Assembly: GCF_014648075.1 (NCBI RefSeq)
Contig: NZ_BMQK01000007.1
Location: 230,701-294,700, forward strand
Reading direction: 5' to 3'
Length of the DNA: 64,000 nucleotides
From: Streptomyces ruber
GTDB lineage: Bacteria > Actinomycetota > Actinomycetes > Streptomycetales > Streptomycetaceae
Shown: positions 33,268 through 41,146 of the stretch, in pieces
Numbering within the stretch: the first letter of the stretch is position 1
Layout: each line of letters starts with the position of its first letter
Made by a program: the position numbers and the translations under genes
The notes under the pieces: model-generated
What the model was told of the DNA's origin: nothing
Databases searched by the model: none
What the model saw: the letters and a program-made list of their open reading frames with translations, nothing else

Positions 33268-34559
33268 GGCCCGGGGAGCGAAGCGGCGGCGGCCCCGCGG
33301 CCGGGGAGGCCCGGGCGCCGTCGCCGAACGGGACCCCGCCCGGCTTCCACACCATGTGGCGCGAGCTGTGGCCCGTGGGACGGCACTCCGGCACCGGTGG
33401 CTACCGCCGGTTCGCCTGGACCGGGGCCGACGCGGAGTGCCGGGCCTGGTTCGCGGAGCAGGCCGGACGCCGGGGCCTCACCCACGAGGTCGACCGGAAC
33501 GGCAACCAGTGGGCCTGGCTCGGTGACCCCGCCCGGGGGAACGCCGTGGTCACCGGCTCGCACCTCGACTCCGTGCCCGACGGCGGCGCCTTCGACGGGC
33601 CCCTGGGCGTCGTGTCCGCCTTCGCCGCGCTCGACGAACTCCGCGCCAGGGGAGCCCGTCCCACCAGTCCCCTCGGCATCGTCAACTTCGGTGACGAGGA
33701 GGGCGCCCGCTTCGGACTGGCCTGCGTGGGCTCCCGGCTCAGCGCCGGACGGCTCACCGCCGAGCAGGCGCACCGGCTGACCGACGCCGACGGGGTCACC
33801 CTGCCGCGGGCCATGGCCGCCGCCGGCTACGACCCCGAGGCCGTCGGACCGGACCCGGAGCGGCTCGGACGGATCGGCGCCTTCGTCGAACTGCACGTCG
33901 AGCAGGGACGCGCGCTGGACCTGACGGGCGACCGGGTGGGCGTCGCCAGTGCCATCTGGCCGCACGGGCGGTGGCGGTTCGACTTCCGGGGCGAGGCCAA
34001 CCACGCCGGCACGACCCGGCTCGCGGACCGGCGGGACCCCATGCTGCCGTACGCCGAGACGGTCCTCGTGGCCCGGCGGGAGGCCCGGCTCGCCGGAGCC
34101 GTCGCCACCTTCGGCAAGGTCTCCGTGGAGCCGAACGGGGTGAACGCCGTGCCGTCCCTCGTCCGCGGCTGGCTCGACTCCCGCGCCACCGACCCGGCCG
34201 CCCTCGACACGCTCGTCGCCCGCGTCGAGGCGGCCGCCCACGAGTGCGCCGAGGCCCAGGGCGTCCGGCTCGACGTGGTCCGCGAGTCGTTCACGCCCGT
34301 CGTCGACTTCGACCACGCGCTGCGCGACGAGATCGTCCGCATCCTCGGCGACGGGACCGCCCGGCTCCGCGTGCCCGTCCTCGGCACCGGAGCGGGACAC
34401 GACGCGGGCGTCCTCGCGGGCACCGTCCCGACCGCCATGCTGTTCGTGCGCAACCCCACGGGCGTCTCGCACTCCCCGGCCGAGCACGCCGCCGAGGACG
34501 ACTGCGCGGCCGGGGTGACCGCCCTCGCCGACGTACTGGAAGGACTGGCCTGCAGGTGA
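33264..34559 (+). CDS. M20-family amidohydrolase (allantoate amidohydrolase / N-carbamoylase type) in the hut operon
   Basis: A 431-residue dinuclear-metal amidohydrolase. All M20 metal ligands are visible: His/Asp in TGSHLDSVPDGG and FDGPLGV, the Glu pair in GDEEGARF, His in ELHVEQGR, and His in TGVSHSPAEH. Relatives act on N-carbamoyl amino acids or allantoate. Here it overlaps the hutU stop (GTGA) and precedes hutF, whose product is N-formyl-glutamate, and I see no HutG-type deformylase. I therefore infer that it releases formate from N-formyl-L-glutamate. The first 25 residues are low complexity, so an internal start near MWRELWPVG is possible. Confidence 0.88.
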   Translation: MRPGERSGGGPAAGEARAPSPNGTPPGFHTMWRELWPVGRHSGTGGYRRFAWTGADAECRAWFAEQAGRRGLTHEVDRNGNQWAWLGDPARGNAVVTGSHLDSVPDGGAFDGPLGVVSAFAALDELRARGARPTSPLGIVNFGDEEGARFGLACVGSRLSAGRLTAEQAHRLTDADGVTLPRAMAAAGYDPEAVGPDPERLGRIGAFVELHVEQGRALDLTGDRVGVASAIWPHGRWRFDFRGEANHAGTTRLADRRDPMLPYAETVLVARREARLAGAVATFGKVSVEPNGVNAVPSLVRGWLDSRATDPAALDTLVARVEAAAHECAEAQGVRLDVVRESFTPVVDFDHALRDEIVRILGDGTARLRVPVLGTGAGHDAGVLAGTVPTAMLFVRNPTGVSHSPAEHAAEDDCAAGVTALADVLEGLACR

Positions 34560-35908
34560 CGCGGACGACCTACTGGCTCGAACACGCCTGGCTCGGCACC
34601 CACGTCGAACCCGGCGTGACCGTCGAGACCGCCGACGGGCGCATCACCGCCCTGCGCATCGCGGACAGCGACGACGGCACCGGCAGACCCCCGCCCGGCG
34701 CCGAGATCCTGCGCGGTCTCACCCTCCCCGGACTCGCGAACGCCCACTCGCACGCCTTCCACCGGGCCCTGCGCGGCACCGTCCAGATCGGCTCCGGCAC
34801 CTTCTGGACCTGGCGCGAGGCGATGTACGCGGTGGCCGGCCGGCTGACCCCGGACACGTACCACGCGCTCGCCCGCGCCACCTACGCCGAGATGGCCCTG
34901 GCGGGCATCACCTGCGTCGGCGAGTTCCACTACGTGCACCACGCGCCCGGCGGCGTCCCGTACGCCGACCCCAACGCCATGGGCGAGGCACTCGTCGCGG
35001 CGGCCGCCGAGGCCGGCGTCCGGATCACCCTCCTCGACACCGCCTACCTCGCCGCCGGCTTCGGCCGGCCGGCCGAGGGCCACCAGCTCCGCTTCTCCGA
35101 CGGCAGCGCGGAGTCCTGGGCGACACGCTCTGCACTTCTCAAGGAACGGGATCACGCACGGATCGGCGCGGCCGTCCACTCCGTACGGGCCGTGCCCGCC
35201 GACCAGCTGGCCACGGTGGCCCGGTGGGCCGAGGAACGGCGGGTCCCGCTGCACGTGCACCTGTCCGAACAGCCGGCGGAGAACGACGCCTGCCGCGAGG
35301 CCCACGGCCGCACCCCCGCCCGCCTGCTCGCCGACCACGGCGTCCTCGGGCCGCGCACGACCGGTGTCCACAACACCCACCTCACCGAGGAGGACATCGC
35401 GCTGATCGGCGCCACCTCCACCGGCACCTGCATGTGCCCGACCACCGAGCGGGACCTCGCCGACGGGACCGGCCCGGCCGTCGCGCTCCAGCGCGCCGGA
35501 TCCCCGCTGTCCCTCGGCTCCGACAGCCACGCCGTCATCGACCTGCTGGAGGAGGCTCGGGCCATGGAGCTGAACGAGCGCCTGCGCACGCGCACCCGCG
35601 GTCACTGGACGGCGGCGGCCCTCCTGCGGGCGGCCACGGCCGACGGCCACGAGGCCCTCGGCTGGCACGACGCGGGCGCCCTGGAGCCCGGCGCGCTCGC
35701 CGACTTCACGACGCTCCGCCTCGACTCGGTCAGAACGGCTGGGCCGGTGCCACGTCTGGGCGCCGAGACGGCCGTATTCGCCGCGTCGGCAGCGGATGTG
35801 CGTCATACGGTCGTGGGCGGCCGGCACGTCGTACGGGACGGGGCGCACTCCCTCGTACCGGACGTGCCGCGGGCGCTGGCGACCGCCGTCGCAGCCGTGC
35901 GCGGCTGA
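34556..35908 (+). CDS. hutF: Formimidoylglutamate deiminase
   Basis: A 450-residue amidohydrolase-superfamily zinc enzyme that deiminates N-formimino-L-glutamate to N-formyl-L-glutamate and ammonia. Metal ligands appear in NAHSHAFHRALRG, the His of LHVHLSEQPAEN, HNTHLTEEDIALI and the Asp of LSLGSDSHAVIDLLEEAR. The HSHAFHRA and SEQPAENDAC signatures separate HutF from HutI. GTG 34556 overlaps the previous stop (GTGA), so translation is coupled. It places this operon in the five-step HutF branch of histidine degradation, which yields formate rather than formamide. Confidence 0.94.
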   Translation: MTRTTYWLEHAWLGTHVEPGVTVETADGRITALRIADSDDGTGRPPPGAEILRGLTLPGLANAHSHAFHRALRGTVQIGSGTFWTWREAMYAVAGRLTPDTYHALARATYAEMALAGITCVGEFHYVHHAPGGVPYADPNAMGEALVAAAAEAGVRITLLDTAYLAAGFGRPAEGHQLRFSDGSAESWATRSALLKERDHARIGAAVHSVRAVPADQLATVARWAEERRVPLHVHLSEQPAENDACREAHGRTPARLLADHGVLGPRTTGVHNTHLTEEDIALIGATSTGTCMCPTTERDLADGTGPAVALQRAGSPLSLGSDSHAVIDLLEEARAMELNERLRTRTRGHWTAAALLRAATADGHEALGWHDAGALEPGALADFTTLRLDSVRTAGPVPRLGAETAVFAASAADVRHTVVGGRHVVRDGAHSLVPDVPRALATAVAAVRG

Positions 35909-35982
35909 CCGCGGCCCGCACCCACGAGGACCCCGGACGACCTTCTCCCGCCCCCACCGCAGACCAGGCCACCAAGGACGCC

Positions 35983-37197
35983 ATGAGCAGCCCCAGCACC
36001 GCCAGCCCCGCGGACTCGGCCAGCAGCGCCAGCACCGTCATCACCAACATCGCCGCTCTGGTCACCAACGACCCCTCCCTCAGTGACAGGTCCCCCCTGG
36101 GCGTGATCCAGGACGCGGCCGTCGTCATGGAGGGCGACCGCGTCGTCTGGACCGGTGGAAGAAGCAAAGCACCCGCCACTGACAACCGGGTCGACGCGGG
36201 CGGCAGGGCGGTCCTCCCGGGCTTCGTCGACTCCCACGCGCACCTCGTCTTCGCGGGCGACCGCACCGAGGAGTTCGACGCCCGCATGTCCGGCCGGGCC
36301 TACTCGGCGGGCGGCATCCGCACGACCGTGGCGGCCACCCGCGCCGCGAGCGACGCCGACCTCGAACGCACCCTCACCCGCCACCTCGCCGAGGCCCTGC
36401 GCCAGGGCACGACCACGATGGAGACCAAGTCCGGCTACGGGCTCACCGTCGAGGACGAGGCCCGGGCGCTGCGCCTGGCCGCCCGGCACACCGACGAGGT
36501 GACGTTCCTCGGCGCCCACGTCGTGCCCGCCGAGCACGCCGACGACCCGGCCGCGTACGTCGATCTCGTCACCGGCCCGATGCTCGACGCCTGCGCCCCG
36601 TACGCGCGCTGGGTCGACGTGTTCGTCGAGGAAGGGGCCTTCGACGGCGACCAGGCGCGCGCCGTGCTCACCGCGGGCCGGGAGAAGGGCCTGGTCCCGC
36701 GTGTCCACGCCAACCAGCTGTCGTACGGCCCGGGCGTGCGGCTCGCCGTCGAGCTGGACGCGGCGAGCGCGGACCACTGCACCCGGCTCACCGACGCGGA
36801 CGTGGACGCGCTGGCGAGCGGGCGGACCGTCGCCACGCTGCTGCCCGGCGCCGAGTTCTCCACCCGGGCGGAGTGGCCCGACGCCCGTCGGCTGCTCGAC
36901 GCCGGGGTGACGGTCGCCCTGTCCACGGACTGCAACCCGGGCTCGTCGTTCACGTCCTCGGTGCCGTTCTGCGTCGCGCTGGCCGTGCGGGACATGGGGA
37001 TGACGCCGGACGAGGCGGTGTGGTCGGCCACGGCGGGCGGCGCGGCGGCCCTGCGGCGCACCGACGTCGGCCGCCTCGCGCCGGGCGCGTACGCCGATCT
37101 CGTGCTTCTGGACGCCCCGAGCCACGTCCACCTGGCCTACCGGCCGGGGGTGCCGCTGGTCGATGCCGTCTGGCGGCGGGGCGTGCGGGTCGTGTGA
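35983..37197 (+). CDS. hutI: Imidazolonepropionase
   Basis: A 404-residue zinc enzyme hydrolysing 4-imidazolone-5-propionate to N-formimino-L-glutamate. Visible motifs: HxH in GFVDSHAHLVFAGDR, the substrate region YSAGGI and TTMETKSGYGL, FLGAHVVPAEH, VHANQLSYGPG with a zinc His, and LSTDCNPGSSFTSS with the Asp ligand. ATG 35983 has AAGGA five bases upstream; a Ser/Ala-rich stretch of about 18 residues precedes the conserved part. It is last of the hut genes, 74 bases after hutF. Confidence 0.95.
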   Translation: MSSPSTASPADSASSASTVITNIAALVTNDPSLSDRSPLGVIQDAAVVMEGDRVVWTGGRSKAPATDNRVDAGGRAVLPGFVDSHAHLVFAGDRTEEFDARMSGRAYSAGGIRTTVAATRAASDADLERTLTRHLAEALRQGTTTMETKSGYGLTVEDEARALRLAARHTDEVTFLGAHVVPAEHADDPAAYVDLVTGPMLDACAPYARWVDVFVEEGAFDGDQARAVLTAGREKGLVPRVHANQLSYGPGVRLAVELDAASADHCTRLTDADVDALASGRTVATLLPGAEFSTRAEWPDARRLLDAGVTVALSTDCNPGSSFTSSVPFCVALAVRDMGMTPDEAVWSATAGGAAALRRTDVGRLAPGAYADLVLLDAPSHVHLAYRPGVPLVDAVWRRGVRVV

Positions 37198-37299
37198 CGG
37201 CGGAACGCGGGACGCGCGCGACGCGCGAGAAGTGCCTGTTTCTGAACGCTGTATCAGCAGGTCAAAGGGTGTCAGTGGGGAGCTGGTGCCCGCGAGCCG

Positions 37300-37935
37300 C
37301 TACCGGACGAGGTAGCTCTCGATGTGGTCGATCACCGCTGACACGGCCTGCCGGTAGGCGGTGCTCGACCGGCGGACCTGGGACAGCAGCATGCCGCCCT
37401 GGACGGCGGCCAGCAGAGCGGTGGCGAGCACGGCGGTATCCGCGCGCTCGCTCAGCTCGCCCCGTGCCTGCATGCGTGCGAGTCCGGACCTGATGGGGCC
37501 TTCCCACCGGTCGAAGGCGGAGACGAGTCTGGTCCGCGCCGACTGATCGCTGTCGGCGAGTTCGCCGGCGAGCGAGCCGATCTCGCAGCCGCCTTCGCAT
37601 CCTCTTGCGTCCTGCCGGTTCCCTGCCCTGTCGCACCACTCGCGCAGGGCCTCGATGCTGTCCAGGTTGTCCAGCAGCGGACGCTGCTGGGCGAGCCGGG
37701 TGTCCGTCTGGTGGTCGATGACCGCCAGGACCAGGCCCTGCTTGTCGCCGAAGTAGTGGTAGATCTGCGACGCGCTGACCCCGGCGGCCGCCTGGATGTC
37801 CGGGATGCTCGTGCCTCCCACGCCGCGGTGGAACATCAGTTCCGCGGCGGCCTCGATGATGCGTTCGCGGGTTGCGCGACCGCCCTTGGTGAGCCGCCGC
37901 CCCTTCGACTCTCCGGCCTTCGCTGGTGTGCGCAT
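37300..37935 (-). CDS. TetR-family transcriptional repressor
   Basis: A 211-residue regulator. The N-terminal helix-turn-helix (about 20-66) includes RERIIEAAAELMFHRGVGGTSIPDI and GVSASQIYHYFGDKQGLV. The C-terminal ligand and dimerisation domain carries a Cys-containing DARGCEGGCEIGSLAGEL segment typical of the TetR_C_11 (LmrA/YxaF-like) group. A perfect operator palindrome lies 17 bases upstream, in the promoter region shared with the divergent alpha/beta hydrolase gene, so it most likely represses both. The inducer is probably a substrate or product of that hydrolase. Confidence 0.92.
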   Translation of the reverse strand: MRTPAKAGESKGRRLTKGGRATRERIIEAAAELMFHRGVGGTSIPDIQAAAGVSASQIYHYFGDKQGLVLAVIDHQTDTRLAQQRPLLDNLDSIEALREWCDRAGNRQDARGCEGGCEIGSLAGELADSDQSARTRLVSAFDRWEGPIRSGLARMQARGELSERADTAVLATALLAAVQGGMLLSQVRRSSTAYRQAVSAVIDHIESYLVR

Positions 37936-37951
37936 ATGCCCACGCTACCCA

Positions 37952-37973
37952 AGTTGGAATTGACATTCCAACT
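37952..37973. promoter_or_regulatory. TetR operator enclosing the -35 box
   Basis: AGTTGGAA (37952-37959) and TTCCAACT (37966-37973) are perfect 8-bp inverted repeats. The six-base spacer and its edge contain a consensus -35 TTGACA (37960-37965) for the rightward hydrolase gene, with AACGAT (37984-37989) as -10 at 18-base spacing. Repressor binding would bury the -35 element. Confidence 0.82.
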
Positions 37974-38042
37974 ACGTTCCACCAACGATCCTGGAAAGGT
38001 CATTCCATCCCGGGTGGCCGTCTCTTCGGACAGGTGAGTGCC

Positions 38043-38981
38043 ATGCCCCTCGACCCCCAGATCGAGACCCTGCTCAAGAAAGTGGCCGCAGGAGGCGGAC
38101 CGGCCCCCGAAACCCTGACGGTGGCGGAGAACCGCGCGTTCGGGCGCGCCTTCGGCGCCCTGGCCGGCGATCCCGTACCGGTCGCCGACGTCCGGGACAC
38201 CACGGTGCCTGCCGACGGCCGCGACATACCCGTCCGCGTCTACCGGCCCTTCACCGAGCCGGACGCCGGGCCACTGCCCGTGACGCTCTTCTTCCACGGC
38301 GGCGGATGGGTCTTCGGTGACCTGGACACCCAGGACAACATCGCCCGCACCGTGGCCGGCCGCTCAGGCACGATCGTGGTCTCCGTCGACTACCGGCTGG
38401 CACCCGAGCACCGCTTCCCGGCCGCGGTCGACGACGCCTGCGCCGCGCTGACCTGGGTTGCGGACAACGCCCCCGGCTTCGGTGGCGACGGAGAGCGGAT
38501 CGCCGTGTTCGGCGAGAGCGCCGGCGGCAACCTCGCCGCGGTTCTCGCACAGGAATCCCTGCGCCGCGGGGGACCTCGCATCACGCTTCAGGTACTCGCC
38601 TACCCGGCGGTCGACCGGTTCGACGACAGCCCCTCGATGTACGAGAACATGGCGGGCCCGGTCCTCTCCCGTTCCTACCTCGAGTGGTTCTGGGGCGCCT
38701 ACCTCGGCACCCCGGACCAGGGCGCCGACCCGCGGGTCTCGCCGGCACGCTCCGAGGAACTGGCCGGACTTGCTCCCGCCGTCATCGTCACCGCCGAGAA
38801 CGACCCCCTGCGCGACCAGGGCGACCACTACGCCCGCAAGCTGGCCGACGCCGGCGTGCCGGTCCAGCACCTCCCGGTCGAGGGAGCCGTTCACGGCTTC
38901 CTCTCGTTCACCGGCTCGGTGCAACTCTCGCGGGACGTACTGAACCGGCTCGCGGACGCCGTGGCCACAGCCTTCAACTGA
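38043..38981 (+). CDS. Alpha/beta hydrolase, hormone-sensitive lipase family (esterase family IV)
   Basis: A 312-residue cytoplasmic esterase. The oxyanion motif is FFHGGGWVFGD (about 82-92), YRLAPEHRFPAA is the family signature, and the nucleophile elbow is FGESAGGNLAAV with Ser near 161. The acid is in ENDPLRDQGD and the catalytic His in AVHGFLSF. No signal peptide is seen. ATG 38043 has AGGTGAG seven bases upstream. It is divergent from, and very likely controlled by, the adjacent TetR repressor. The substrate could be a small acyl ester or xenobiotic. Confidence 0.93.
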   Translation: MPLDPQIETLLKKVAAGGGPAPETLTVAENRAFGRAFGALAGDPVPVADVRDTTVPADGRDIPVRVYRPFTEPDAGPLPVTLFFHGGGWVFGDLDTQDNIARTVAGRSGTIVVSVDYRLAPEHRFPAAVDDACAALTWVADNAPGFGGDGERIAVFGESAGGNLAAVLAQESLRRGGPRITLQVLAYPAVDRFDDSPSMYENMAGPVLSRSYLEWFWGAYLGTPDQGADPRVSPARSEELAGLAPAVIVTAENDPLRDQGDHYARKLADAGVPVQHLPVEGAVHGFLSFTGSVQLSRDVLNRLADAVATAFN

Positions 38982-39145
38982 CCCCGCCCCTGCGGCACCG
39001 CCAACCGCCGATCTTCTGCCGCACGCACGCACGCAAGCAGGACAGCGACCGCCACTGTGCCGACCCTTGCTGTGAAGCGGCCGGTCCGGGCAGCCCAGGA
39101 CCGGCCGCTTCGGCTGCGGCAGCTCGTGGCCGTCCCGACCGATGA

Positions 39146-39186
39146 GCCGTTCGGCGACCGGTCACAGTGACCGGTCGCCGAACGGC
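39146..39186 (+). terminator. Terminator after the hydrolase gene
   Basis: A perfect 19-bp inverted repeat (39146-39164 with 39168-39186) with a three-base loop CAG, the tightest hairpin in the window. The 160 bases between it and the hydrolase stop hold no gene. Confidence 0.8.
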
Positions 39187-39256
39187 AGGCCCTCACGCCC
39201 GAAGTGCCGGAACAGACCCTGACCAGCCCAGAAGGAGGTTCAGGAACAGGCACGAA

Positions 39257-39307
39257 GCGCCGGCCGGGCACGGGGACGAACGGAACCGTCCCGTGCCCGG
39301 CCGGCGC
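39257..39307 (-). terminator. Terminator after sigI
   Basis: A stem of about 21 bp with one bulged G pairs 39257-39278 with 39287-39307, eight bases past the sigI stop codon on the minus strand. Confidence 0.75.
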
Positions 39308-39314
39308 CCGTGCC

Positions 39315-40220
39315 TCACTCCACGACCGTCAGGCCCCTGCGCAGGCGCACCAGCGTGCGCGACAGCAGGCGGGAGACGTGCATCTGGGAGATGCCCAGCT
39401 CCTCGCCGATCTCGGACTGGGTCATGTTGGCGACGAACCGCAGCGACAGGATCTTGCGGTCGCGCGCCGGAAGCTGGGCGATCAGCGGCTTCAGCGACTC
39501 GATGTACTCGATGCCTTCGAGCCCGTGGTCCTCGTAGCCGATCCGGTCCGCCAGCGCGCCCTCGGAGTCGTCCTCCTCGGGCTGGGCGTCGAGGGAGCTC
39601 GCCGTGTAGGCGTTCGACGCCGCCATGCCCTCGACGACCTCCTCGTTGGAGATGCCGAGGCGCTCCGCCAGCTCCGACACGGTCGGTGCCCGGTCGAGCT
39701 GCTGGGCGAGTTCGTCGCCGGCCTTCGCCAGGTCGAGGCGCAGCTCCTGCAGCCTGCGCGGAACGCGCACCGACCAGCTCGTGTCGCGGAAGAAGCGCTT
39801 GATCTCGCCGACGATCGTCGGCATCGCGAAGGTGGGGAACTCGACGCCGCGGCTCAGCTCGAAGCGGTCGATCGACTTGATCAGGCCGATGGTGCCGACC
39901 TGGATGATGTCCTCCATCGGCTCGCTGCGGGAGCGGAAGCGGGAGGCGGCGAACTTCACGAGTGCGAGGTTGAGCTCGACCAGCGTGTTGCGCACGTAGG
40001 CGTACTCGTGCGTGCCCTCCTCGAGGGACTCCAGCCGCTCGAAGAGTGTCCGGGACAGGGCCCGCGCGTCCAGCGGCCCCACCTCGTCGTACGGGGGGAT
40101 CTCCGGGAGTCCCTCGAGGGTCGCGAGATCGAAGTCGTCGCGGACTTCCTCGGGAATTTCCGCCGGATGGGGTGTCGACGTCGCCCTCTGGGTATGCGAT
40201 TCGTCGAGCCGGGGTGACAT
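39315..40220 (-). CDS. sigI: SigB/SigF-family RNA polymerase sigma factor, SigI-like
   Basis: A 301-residue group 3 sigma factor. Region 2 shows NTLVELNLALVKFAASRFRSR, then MEDIIQVGTIGLIKSIDRF and the -10-recognising FPTFAMPTIVGEIKRFFRD. Region 3 has VPRRLQELRLDLAKA. The region 4 helix-turn-helix is MTQSEIGEELGISQMHVSRLL. ATG 40220 has GGAGG five bases upstream; earlier in-frame starts lack a site. With a divergent anti-sigma antagonist and an anti-sigma kinase next door, it matches the S. coelicolor SigI partner-switching locus, linked to osmotic stress. Its promoter may include GGGTAG (reverse of 40325-40330). Confidence 0.9.
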   Translation of the reverse strand: MSPRLDESHTQRATSTPHPAEIPEEVRDDFDLATLEGLPEIPPYDEVGPLDARALSRTLFERLESLEEGTHEYAYVRNTLVELNLALVKFAASRFRSRSEPMEDIIQVGTIGLIKSIDRFELSRGVEFPTFAMPTIVGEIKRFFRDTSWSVRVPRRLQELRLDLAKAGDELAQQLDRAPTVSELAERLGISNEEVVEGMAASNAYTASSLDAQPEEDDSEGALADRIGYEDHGLEGIEYIESLKPLIAQLPARDRKILSLRFVANMTQSEIGEELGISQMHVSRLLSRTLVRLRRGLTVVE

Positions 40221-40433
40221 GATGTCCTCCATCGTTCTCGGCATATGGCCGCCGATGCCAATACGTGCACTGCGGTGTGCGGCGCCTCCGAAGCCGGCCG
40301 TGTAGTCGGGTGTCTCTACTAGCCCTACCCGCTTACCTGAGACCGCCGCAAGTGCGTTCCATACCAGAATGTCCGTTTGCTTGCGATTGTTCGGCTGTCG
40401 GAGTGCGTGCGGAAGGCGTAGTGTTCGAGGGCG

Positions 40434-40475
40434 AGTCATCAGCCACGATGGTGGCCAGTCATCAGCCACGATGGT
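40434..40475 (+). repeat. 19-bp direct repeat before the STAS gene
   Basis: AGTCATCAGCCACGATGGT occurs exactly at 40434-40452 and 40457-40475 (period 23 bp), ending 15 bases before the arsI start codon. It could be a duplication in the leader or a two-site regulatory element. Confidence 0.85.
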
Positions 40476-40490
40476 CGGGAGAGAGACGGC

Positions 40491-40859
40491 ATGGACCGCG
40501 GGACGGTCGGCAGCGCACAGTCGGGCCGGCTACTGGTGGAAGTGCGGGAAGAGGGCGCCAGCGCCGTCGTGATTCCCGCGGGTGAGTTGGACCACCACAC
40601 GGCCGATCTGTTGCGTGAACCACTCGACGGCTGCCTCGACAAGGGGTTCGCACGTCTGGTCGTGGACTGCTCGCGTCTGGAGTTCTGCGACTCGACGGGA
40701 CTGAACGTCCTGCTGAGCGCACGTCTGAAGGCGGAAGCCGCGGGGGGAGGGGTCCATCTCGTGGGCATGCAGCCGGTGGTGGCCAGGGTCTTCGAGATCA
40801 CCGGGGCGGACGCCGTCTTCACCGTCCACGACACGCTCGAAGCGGCGCTGGGCGACTAG
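40491..40859 (+). CDS. arsI: STAS-domain anti-sigma factor antagonist, ArsI-like
   Basis: A 122-residue RsbV/SpoIIAA-type protein. The STAS fold shows alternate strands and helices with VVIPAGELDHHTADLL, RLVVDCSRLEFCDSTGLNVLL and VHLVGMQPVV. Ser68 in CDSTGLN is the expected phosphorylation site; only the unphosphorylated form binds the anti-sigma kinase and frees the sigma factor. It is divergent from sigI and 287 bases ahead of the prsI-like kinase gene, completing a three-part switch. Confidence 0.92.
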   Translation: MDRGTVGSAQSGRLLVEVREEGASAVVIPAGELDHHTADLLREPLDGCLDKGFARLVVDCSRLEFCDSTGLNVLLSARLKAEAAGGGVHLVGMQPVVARVFEITGADAVFTVHDTLEAALGD

Positions 40860-40899
40860 CGCCGGGCGGCCGGACCGTGTGCGGAATCCCGGCCGGACG

Positions 40900-40999
40900 G
40901 GGTGTCCCGATGGCGTACGACAGGGTGTCCCGATCGTCCGTGTGCGGGGGCTGCGTTACGTCCGTCACGGTTTCCCCACGGAACAAGTGGGTGTCCCGA
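40900..40999 (+). promoter_or_regulatory. SigB-type promoter and triple GGGTGTCCCGA repeat before prsI
   Basis: GTTT (40970-40973), 15 bases, then GGGTGT (40989-40994) match the SigB-family consensus (GTTT-N14-16-GGGTAT/C). The 11-mer GGGTGTCCCGA, which includes this -10, is also found at 40900-40910 and 40923-40933. Only the third copy has a good -35. This suggests the anti-sigma gene is itself driven by a stress sigma factor, giving negative feedback. Confidence 0.58.
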
Positions 41000-41146
41000 C
41001 GGTCCGGTCGGGCAGAAGACATCCTGAACAAGTCGGTGACGGCGCGGCGGGCGCGTCGTGGGAATCCCGGAGGATTCCACGAGGGTCTTCGGATCCAGGT
41101 ACTGAGTTTTGATCGTGAACTGGTGAATCGGTGAGGTGAAGCGCTG

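Noticed and set aside
37300..38981. Mobile element insertion carrying the TetR/esterase pair
   Set aside because: No transposase, terminal repeats, attachment site or change in codon bias. An island relative to other species is possible but not supported by mobile-element marks.
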